Positions 17,721-23,985 of a stretch of 23,985 nucleotides of DNA are shown here, in pieces. The notes under the pieces were generated by a model. It was given only the letters and a program-made list of their open reading frames with translations, did not search any database and had not been told where the DNA came from. Position 1 is the stretch's first letter. Each line of letters starts with the position of its first letter. The DNA comes from Chitinophagales bacterium. Its GTDB lineage: Bacteria > Bacteroidota > Bacteroidia > Chitinophagales > Saprospiraceae. Location of the stretch: NCBI GenBank assembly GCA_013298445.1, contig JAAFHQ010000007.1, positions 1 through 23,985 on the forward strand. The letters are read 5' to 3'. A program made the translations under genes and the position numbers.

Positions 17721-20700
17721 ATGCCATTCAAAAAGAAGGGTAATATTCAAAATCAAAATTTTGACAGCATCACCATCAGCTTGTCCTCTCCGGACGAAAT
17801 TCTGGAGCGTTCCTATGGCGAAGTGCTCAAGCCTGAAACCATCAACTACCGCTCGTACAAACCCGAGCGCGATGGTCTTTTCTGCGAGCGTATCTTCGGG
17901 CCTGTCAAGGATTATGAATGCTATTGCGGTAAGTACAAGCGGATCCGCTACAAGGGGATTGTGTGCGACCGTTGTGGGGTTGAAGTAACGGAGAAAAAAG
18001 TTCGCCGGGAGCGTATGGGCCACATCAAACTGGTCGTACCCGTGGTGCACATCTGGTTCTTCAAATCACTGCCTAATAAAATTGGTTATTTGCTCGGATT
18101 GTCTTCCAAGAAATTGGAGTCGATTGTTTATTACGAGCGCTACGTAGTGATTCAGCCGGGGATCAAAGGCAACGAGGGCGTTGGCAACAACGACTTGTTG
18201 ACCGAAGAAGAATACCTGGAACACCTGGAATCACTGCCGGCAGAAAACCAAATGCTGGAAGATTCCGATCCCAACAAATTCATCGCCCGCATGGGTGCTG
18301 AAGCGGTGCGCGACATGCTTAACCGCTTGCAGTTGGATCAACTTTCTTACGACCTCCGTCACCAGGCCGCCAACGAAACTTCTCAACAACGTAAGTCAGA
18401 AGCCCTCAAGCGCCTGCGCGTAGTGGAAGCTTTCCGCGATGGACAAACCCGGATGGAAAACCGCCCCGAATGGGCCGTGATCCAATACCTGCCCGTTATT
18501 CCACCAGAATTGCGCCCCTTGGTGCCATTGGATGGTGGTCGTTTTGCCAGCTCCGATTTGAACGACTTGTACCGCCGGGTGATCATCCGCAACAACCGTT
18601 TGAAGCGTTTGTTGGAAATCAAAGCCCCTGAGGTCATCTTGCGCAACGAAAAGCGGATGTTGCAGGAAGCGGTCGACTCTTTGTTCGACAACTCCCGCAA
18701 ATCCAATGCTGTAAAAGCAGAAGGTGGTCGTCCACTCAAATCTTTGAGTGACATCCTCAAAGGAAAGCAAGGTCGTTTCCGTCAAAACTTGTTGGGTAAG
18801 CGGGTAGACTACTCCGGTCGTTCAGTAATCGTAGTAGGCCCAACCTTGAAACTGCACGAGTGTGGTTTGCCCAAAGGTATGGCTGCCGAATTGTTCAAAC
18901 CCTTCATCATCCGCAAACTCATCGAGCGTGGGATCGTGAAGACGGTTAAATCGGCGAAAAAACTCGTAGACCGCAAGGATCCAGTGATCTGGGAAATCCT
19001 CGAAAATATCCTGAAGGGGCACCCTGTGCTCCTCAACCGTGCCCCTACATTGCACCGTTTGTCCATCCAGGCTTTCCAGCCTCGTTTGGTAGAAGGTAAG
19101 GCGATCCAGTTGCACCCATTGGTGTGTAGCTCGTTCAACGCCGACTTCGACGGTGACCAAATGGCGGTACACGTACCCCTGAGCCAGGCGGCGATTCTGG
19201 AAGCTCAAATGTTGATGCTTTCTTCGCACAACATGCTCAACCCTCAAAACGGTACACCAATTACCCTGCCTTCTCAGGACATGGTATTGGGTCTGTACTA
19301 CATTACCAAAGAGCGTAAAACCGTTGGTAATGTCATCGTGAAAGGGGAAGGTATGAAGTTCTACTCTCCTGAAGAGGTGATCATTGCCCTCAACGAAGGC
19401 CAGGTAGACTTGCACGCCAAAATCAAAGTACGGGTTCCTGTAGAAGTGGATGGCAAGATAGTCAAAAAACTGTCTGAAACTACGGTAGGACGGGTCTTGT
19501 TCAACGAGGTGATGCCTGCTGGCGTGCCTTATCAGAACACCCTGATGACCAAGAAAAACCTGAAGGCGGTAATCGGCGAAGTAATCGAACGTACCGATTT
19601 TGCGGTAACTGCGGACTTCCTCGACGACATCAAGGACATGGGCTTTACCTGGGCCTTCCGTGGTGGTTTGTCCTTTAACCTCGGCGACTTGATCACACCT
19701 TCTATCAAGCAAGATGCTCTGGAAGAAGCTCAAGGTGAAGTAGACGAAGTGTGGGACAACTACAACATGGGTCTGATCACCAACAATGAGCGTTACAACC
19801 AGATCATCGACCGTTGGACGTATGCGGATAACCGCATTACCGACACCCTGATGCGCGAGTTGGCCAGCCACAAGCAAGGCTTCAACTCAGTGTTCATGAT
19901 GCTCGACTCTGGTGCACGTGGTTCCAAACAACAGATTAAGCAGTTGTGTGGTCTGCGGGGCTTGATGGCCAAACCTCGTAAGTCTGGTGACACAGGTGGT
20001 GCGGTTATCGAAAACCCGATCTTGTCCAACTTTGTCGACGGTCTGTCGGTACTTGAGTACTTCATCTCTACGCACGGTGCGCGTAAAGGTCTTGCGGATA
20101 CCGCCCTCAAAACGGCTGACGCAGGTTACTTGACCCGTCGTTTGGTGGACGTTGCTCAGGACGTAATCATCCTGGAAGAAGACTGTAGCACCTTGCGTGG
20201 CTTGGAAACAGTGGCACTCAAAGACAACGATAAAGTCATTGAACCATTGGTATCCCGTATCGAAGGTCGTTACACTTTGCACGATATTGTACACCCCGAA
20301 TCAGAAGAACTCATCCTCTCTGCCGGTGATTTCATCGATCCAAAGACGGCTGAATACATCGAAAAAATTGGGGTTGAAACGATCACCATTCGTTCCGTAT
20401 TGACTTGTGAAGCCAAGCGTGGGGTTTGTGCCAAATGTTATGGTAAAAACCTGGCGAACGGCCGGATTGCTGAAGAAGGTGATGCAGTGGGGATCATTGC
20501 TGCACAATCCATCGGTGAACCAGGTACTCAGTTGACCCTGCGTACCTTCCACACAGGGGGTACGGCATCTTTGTCCAAAACCGAGTCTGAGATCGTTGCC
20601 AAGTTCGGTGGTAAAATTGAATTTGACGGCGTCAAACTGACTGAAGCACCCGATGAAAATGGTGCGCGGGTCGTTTTGTCTCGTACTGGTGAAATCCGGA

Positions 20701-22019
20701 TTGTAGATGCAGATACTGGCAAGCAATACGTTGCCATGCACGTACCTTACGGGTCTTCTCTAAGTGTATTGGAAGGCGACATCGTGAGCAAAGGCCAGAT
20801 GCTCTGTAACTGGGACCCCTTCAACGCGGTAATCATCTCCGAATTCTCAGGTATCGCCAAATTCGACTCGATCGAAGACGGGGTTACCTTCCGGATTGAA
20901 CGTGACGAACAAACGGGCTTCTCCGAAAAGGTCATCATTGAAAGCAAGAACAAGCGGAAAATTCCGGTGATCTTCATCATGAGCCCCGACGGAGTTGAAC
21001 TGAAAACGTATACATTGCCAGTAGGGTCCTACATCTCGATTGAAGATGGGGTAACCATTACTGCGGGCGATAAAATTGCGAAGATTCCACGGAAACTGGG
21101 TAAGATCCAGGATATCACGGGTGGTCTGCCTCGGGTAACTGAGCTTTTTGAAGCGCGTAACCCATCTAACCCCGCCATCGTTTCTGAAATCGACGGTGTG
21201 GTGAACTTCGGCAAGATCAAACGGGGTAACCGCGAAATCTCGGTAACCGCCAAGGACGGCCAAATCAGAAAGTACCTGATTGGTTTGAGCAAACACATCC
21301 TGGTACAAGATGGCGACTTCGTACGCGCTGGTACACCTCTTTCCGATGGTACCATCGCCCCACGCGACATCCTGTCCATCAAAGGCCCATTTGCGGTACA
21401 ACAGTACCTCGTGAATGGTGTTCAGGAAGTATACCGCTCACAGGGTATCACCATCAACAACAAACACATCGAGGTAATTGTACGCCAGATGATGCGCCGC
21501 GTGTTGATCGAAGACCCAGGCGATACCAGCTTCCTTGAAGGTGAAACGGTGGACAAAATGGAATTCCTGGAACAAAACGACTGGATTTTCGACAAGAAAA
21601 TCGTCGTGGAATCCGGCGAATCCAACCGCTTGAAGCCAGGCCAGTTGGTGACTTTGCGCCAAATCCGGGAAGAAAACTCTTTCCTCAAGCGCAACGACCG
21701 CCAGTTGGTGGAATACCGCGATGCCGTAGCCTCTACTTCCAGCCCACAATTGTTGGGGATCACCAAGGCTTCCTTGGGCACCAATAGCTGGATTTCGGCT
21801 GCATCCTTCCAGGAAACCACCAAGGTGTTGAGTACGGCTGCCATCGGCGCCAAAACCGATAACCTGATGGGCTTGAAAGAGAACGTCATCGTCGGCAAAC
21901 GTATCCCAGCGGGTACCGGCCAACGCAAGTTCGACAACATCATCGTAACACACAAAGACCGTGCTGCTGAACTGGAGTCTCGTTACCACCAGTTCGACGA
22001 CATGGAAGATGAAGACTAG
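17721..22019 (+). CDS. rpoC: DNA-directed RNA polymerase subunit beta-prime
   Basis: 1432 residues, the catalytic beta-prime subunit. The N-terminal zinc site is C67, C69, C82 and C85 (ECYCGKYKRIRYKGIVCDRCG). The active-site Mg loop NADFDGDQ gives Asp 475, 477 and 479. The second zinc site is C822, C896, C903 and C906. The bridge-helix/trigger-loop region includes GEPGTQLTLRTFHTGGTAS. Other blocks are GRFRQNLLGKRVDYSGRSVIVVGP and RAPTLHRLSIQAFQPRLVEGKAI. An AGGAG lies one base before the ATG, too close to be a good ribosome binding site. The gene closes the operon. Confidence 0.99.
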   Translation: MPFKKKGNIQNQNFDSITISLSSPDEILERSYGEVLKPETINYRSYKPERDGLFCERIFGPVKDYECYCGKYKRIRYKGIVCDRCGVEVTEKKVRRERMGHIKLVVPVVHIWFFKSLPNKIGYLLGLSSKKLESIVYYERYVVIQPGIKGNEGVGNNDLLTEEEYLEHLESLPAENQMLEDSDPNKFIARMGAEAVRDMLNRLQLDQLSYDLRHQAANETSQQRKSEALKRLRVVEAFRDGQTRMENRPEWAVIQYLPVIPPELRPLVPLDGGRFASSDLNDLYRRVIIRNNRLKRLLEIKAPEVILRNEKRMLQEAVDSLFDNSRKSNAVKAEGGRPLKSLSDILKGKQGRFRQNLLGKRVDYSGRSVIVVGPTLKLHECGLPKGMAAELFKPFIIRKLIERGIVKTVKSAKKLVDRKDPVIWEILENILKGHPVLLNRAPTLHRLSIQAFQPRLVEGKAIQLHPLVCSSFNADFDGDQMAVHVPLSQAAILEAQMLMLSSHNMLNPQNGTPITLPSQDMVLGLYYITKERKTVGNVIVKGEGMKFYSPEEVIIALNEGQVDLHAKIKVRVPVEVDGKIVKKLSETTVGRVLFNEVMPAGVPYQNTLMTKKNLKAVIGEVIERTDFAVTADFLDDIKDMGFTWAFRGGLSFNLGDLITPSIKQDALEEAQGEVDEVWDNYNMGLITNNERYNQIIDRWTYADNRITDTLMRELASHKQGFNSVFMMLDSGARGSKQQIKQLCGLRGLMAKPRKSGDTGGAVIENPILSNFVDGLSVLEYFISTHGARKGLADTALKTADAGYLTRRLVDVAQDVIILEEDCSTLRGLETVALKDNDKVIEPLVSRIEGRYTLHDIVHPESEELILSAGDFIDPKTAEYIEKIGVETITIRSVLTCEAKRGVCAKCYGKNLANGRIAEEGDAVGIIAAQSIGEPGTQLTLRTFHTGGTASLSKTESEIVAKFGGKIEFDGVKLTEAPDENGARVVLSRTGEIRIVDADTGKQYVAMHVPYGSSLSVLEGDIVSKGQMLCNWDPFNAVIISEFSGIAKFDSIEDGVTFRIERDEQTGFSEKVIIESKNKRKIPVIFIMSPDGVELKTYTLPVGSYISIEDGVTITAGDKIAKIPRKLGKIQDITGGLPRVTELFEARNPSNPAIVSEIDGVVNFGKIKRGNREISVTAKDGQIRKYLIGLSKHILVQDGDFVRAGTPLSDGTIAPRDILSIKGPFAVQQYLVNGVQEVYRSQGITINNKHIEVIVRQMMRRVLIEDPGDTSFLEGETVDKMEFLEQNDWIFDKKIVVESGESNRLKPGQLVTLRQIREENSFLKRNDRQLVEYRDAVASTSSPQLLGITKASLGTNSWISAASFQETTKVLSTAAIGAKTDNLMGLKENVIVGKRIPAGTGQRKFDNIIVTHKDRAAELESRYHQFDDMEDED

Positions 22020-22020
22020 T

Positions 22021-22046
22021 AGGGTTGGCCCTCTGTGGCCAACCTT
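22021..22046 (+). terminator. Hairpin after rpoC, probable operon end
   Basis: GGTTGGCC (22023-22030) pairs with GGCCAACC (22037-22044) around CTCTGT, extendable to 10 pairs with a G.T. It begins 2 bases after the rpoC stop. There is no clear T tract (TTCATC), so it is weak as an intrinsic terminator. The loop and closing pairs loosely resemble the hairpins after tuf. Confidence 0.5.
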
Positions 22047-22052
22047 CATCAA

Positions 22053-22110
22053 CCCATGGCTTTAGCCGTGGGAGGCACATACCACCACAGCCCACGAATT
22101 CATTCGTGGG
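22053..22110 (+). repeat. Pair of 20-nt palindromes after rpoC
   Basis: CCCATGGCTTTAGCCGTGGG at 22053-22072 (identical to 9746-9765) and CCCACGAATTCATTCGTGGG at 22091-22110, 18 bases apart. The spacer AGGCACATACCACCACAG resembles that of the pair at 8064-8121. The pair lies between the convergent rpoC and the exported-protein gene. Confidence 0.85.
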
Positions 22111-22161
22111 TAAGTCACAGGATGGATCGGCACCCGCCAATTCATCCTGTTTCTTTTTCCC

Positions 22162-23517
22162 CTACCAACAATCGCAGCCACTACTGGTCCCCCCACTCGG
22201 AATTCCCGTTAGGCAGATCGACGTTCCGTTAAACCGGCCGTACTGCTTCCCTATACTTTTACAATACCGCACACATTCCGCATCACAATCGGAGGTAGAA
22301 CCAACACTGCCTGTCCCACCCCCAGTACAAGTAAAACAACACTCACTCAAAGCAATGGCCCACAACAACTGCGTTTCAATCCCCACAATTTGGGTATGGG
22401 GCAAAATTGAATTCGTGCTGCCCAAATTGACCCGGCTAAAACCATTGAGGTCAAATTGAGGAATGCAGGCACTGTAGGGAGTCAAAGCATTTCTCGCCGT
22501 CATCAAATGGTTTTGAATTACATTTTGCACCGCAGTAGGCATCGGTGTAGGCAAACACTGACGGCTACTAGCCCAGGCTTGGGCAGCGCCCAAATGGATG
22601 CCCCCAACGTACAGTGAGCTGATGTGTGCATTGTTGTCACCACTCACCCGGAGGTTTTGCACCACGGCTTGTAAATCGCGGATCAGGGTTTCTATTTCGA
22701 CAATCAGCTGCCGGGTTCCGGTGCCAGCCAGGGCTCCCCTTAAGTTTCGGATTCGTCCACGATCAAAACCAATACACTGAATGGTCCCAAGGGTGGCATC
22801 CAATGTGTTCAAGGCATCTGTGCAGGTGGTAACCGCATCGGGTGTCAACATCGGCGGCTCGGTGGACAGACGCCCCCAAACCGTGCCCAGGGCTTGCGCC
22901 GCAAAGTAAAAGCTCGACAACTCTGCCCGGCACAGTTTTTGAGTTACAGGCGGAATGCTAATCGGAGGGGTAGTGGGCCCCGATTTTTTGATCCAAACCT
23001 GATTGTTCCAGGTGATGGAATTGCCATCTGGAGCTACACTGGCGATGGCGTTGTTCCATTCAGGAATGGTGATGGTGTTGGCGCTGGTAAAATAACCAGG
23101 CAGCTTTTTGCCCTGATAGGTGAGGGTGAAAAAAGTATTGTCTTGTTCAACTGGATAAAGTTCCTGGGGGTAGGCTGCCAGGCCCCAACTTCCTGCGATG
23201 GACGGATACCCGGAAAAGGGGCTTCTCGTCCAAATCTGATTGTTCCAGAGCAATCCCTGACCACTGGTGGTCAACGTAGCATAGGCATTCCATTGGGTTG
23301 CAAAAACGGTCGTGGCATTGCTGAAATACCCATTGCTGCGATTGGTTCCAAGGGTAAATACCAGATTATTGGCTTGCTGGGTAATGGTGCAGGGGATTTC
23401 CGCCCGGCCATTGGAGTACCAGGTACCCAGGATCTGGCTTTGTGCAGTCAAAAGGAACGGTAGCATTACGAGCAGGCTCGTAGAAAAAAGAAGGGAAAAA
23501 CGAGGTAAAAGTTTCAT
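22162..23517 (-). CDS. Unrecognised exported protein with two internal duplications and a Cys-rich tail
   Basis: 451 residues from the ATG at 23517, chosen because it opens directly with a signal peptide (MKLLPRFSLLFSTSLLVMLPFLLTAQS). An in-frame ATG at 23541 would add 8 residues. I do not recognise the family. Residues about 29-98 and 107-178 are two copies of a beta-rich module (LGTW or AGSW, then GYFSNATT or GYFTSANT, then LLWNNQIW or ITWNNQVW). A Pro-rich linker follows. Two helical modules then resemble each other (about 196-292 and 297-395: ELSSFYFAAQALG against HISSLYVGGIHLG, and QLIVEIETLI against QIVGIETQLL). The tail has six Cys at 411, 415, 419, 435, 448 and 450. No sorting domain was seen at the C-terminus. 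Role unknown. Confidence 0.85.
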   Translation of the reverse strand: MKLLPRFSLLFSTSLLVMLPFLLTAQSQILGTWYSNGRAEIPCTITQQANNLVFTLGTNRSNGYFSNATTVFATQWNAYATLTTSGQGLLWNNQIWTRSPFSGYPSIAGSWGLAAYPQELYPVEQDNTFFTLTYQGKKLPGYFTSANTITIPEWNNAIASVAPDGNSITWNNQVWIKKSGPTTPPISIPPVTQKLCRAELSSFYFAAQALGTVWGRLSTEPPMLTPDAVTTCTDALNTLDATLGTIQCIGFDRGRIRNLRGALAGTGTRQLIVEIETLIRDLQAVVQNLRVSGDNNAHISSLYVGGIHLGAAQAWASSRQCLPTPMPTAVQNVIQNHLMTARNALTPYSACIPQFDLNGFSRVNLGSTNSILPHTQIVGIETQLLWAIALSECCFTCTGGGTGSVGSTSDCDAECVRYCKSIGKQYGRFNGTSICLTGIPSGGTSSGCDCW

Positions 23518-23559
23518 AGTGCTGTGGTTTTTCACGTTCATTAAGAATGGATAGTCTTT

Positions 23560-23590
23560 TAAAATTAAATAAAAAATAGATTATGTCAAA
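23560..23590 (-). promoter_or_regulatory. Possible promoter of the exported-protein gene
   Basis: On the minus strand, TTTG (23590-23587) and TAATTTTA (23567-23560, one mismatch to TANNTTTG) are 19 bases apart. Transcription would start near 23553, about 36 bases before the preferred start codon. Confidence 0.4.
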
Positions 23591-23701
23591 ATTTCACCAA
23601 TTATAAACAAGTGGGTAGCCTTTCGGTTCCCAAAGCTGAAATCCCCCATCCCGGGGGAACCCCATCTCCCCTCAATTTCCGACCTTAGCCCAAAAAAGAA
23701 C

Positions 23702-23985
23702 ATGTTACGCCATATTGCCCTTTTATACACCTTATTTTTGCTAAAAACCACCCTCTTTGCCCAATCCTATGCCATCCGGGATGTCACCCTCATTCCTATG
23801 GATCGCAACATCAGCATCCCGCACCAAACCGTGCTGATCGAAAACGGGATCATCAGTAAAATTGGGCACTTCAGTAAAATCAAAATTCCCAAATCTTTCA
23901 CTACCATAGCGGGCACTGACAAATTTCTAATGCCAGGCCTGATGGACATGCACGCGCACTTTTTTCAGGAGCAAGGTGAGCACGT
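23702..23985 (+). CDS. Secreted amidohydrolase, N-terminal part (3'-partial)
   Basis: The frame opens at ATG 23702 and is still open at the window edge (94 full codons). It begins with a signal peptide (MLRHIALLYTLFLLKTTLFAQS). The N-terminal beta-domain of amidohydrolases follows (AIRDVTLIPMDRNISIPHQTVLIENGIISKIG), then FLMPGLMDMHAHF. His 84 and His 86 form the HxH metal ligands that start the TIM-barrel of this superfamily. Exported members of this type occur widely in Bacteroidota and are often annotated as imidazolonepropionase-like or prolidase-like. The substrate cannot be assigned from this fragment. It is divergent from the exported-protein gene, with 160-184 bases between them. Confidence 0.85.
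   Translation, partial: MLRHIALLYTLFLLKTTLFAQSYAIRDVTLIPMDRNISIPHQTVLIENGIISKIGHFSKIKIPKSFTTIAGTDKFLMPGLMDMHAHFFQEQGEH

Noticed and set aside
18822..19877. 351-codon open frame on the minus strand
   Set aside because: It is antisense to the most conserved part of rpoC, including the NADFDGDQ loop, and its product resembles nothing known.
22025..22459. 144-codon + strand frame after rpoC
   Set aside because: It runs through the repeat pair and then antisense to the exported-protein gene, which has a signal peptide and clear internal repeats.

Overview
The window looks like chromosome of a Bacteroidota member, possibly a Saprospirales/Haliscomenobacter-type bacterium (the lineage is a low-confidence guess). 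Three things support the phylum: a SusC/SusD pair, two promoters of the TTTG-N19/21-TANNTTTG type used by the Bacteroidota primary sigma factor, and genes that mostly lack Shine-Dalgarno sites. No rRNA, CRISPR array, prophage or transposase gene is visible.

Layout. Positions 1-534 hold the 3' end of a probable outer-membrane-associated protein gene, closed by a strong terminator. Positions 809-5264 hold a susC/susD nutrient-uptake pair. It converges on a small minus-strand gene (5339-5809) for a TonB C-terminal domain with no membrane anchor. Positions 5986-7235 hold a XerC/XerD-type recombinase and a short hibernation factor (HPF/RaiA), ending in a long terminator hairpin.

Positions 7437-22019 are the core of the window. 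Tandem promoters lead into tRNA-Thr(TGT), tRNA-Tyr(GTA), tRNA-Gly(TCC), tRNA-Thr(GGT), tuf, tRNA-Trp(CCA), secE, nusG, rplK, rplA, rplJ, rplL, rpoB and rpoC. This is the ancient tRNA-tufB/secE-nusG-rplKAJL-rpoBC order. Together these genes supply elongation factor, ribosomal stalk proteins and RNA polymerase. Positions 22162-23517 (minus strand) hold an unrecognised exported, cysteine-rich protein built from two different internal duplications. At 23702 a secreted amidohydrolase begins and runs off the window.

The main unexplained structure lies between the genes. Twelve palindromic elements of exactly 20 nt (consensus CCCAYG-NN-TTYA-NN-CGTGGG) sit in four pairs and one quartet, nearly all inside the translation/transcription operon. 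Their inner base pairs covary, and most departures from Watson-Crick pairing are G.U on the + strand. A second set of hairpins (CC-GYRA-GG-like cores) abuts the ends of raiA, secE and nusG, and loosely related ones follow tuf and rpoC. The rplJ-rplL, rplL-rpoB and rpoB-rpoC gaps are all filled with hairpins, including a 25-bp perfect stem between rpoB and rpoC. These could be a REP-type mobile repeat family that now shapes processing or expression of this essential operon.
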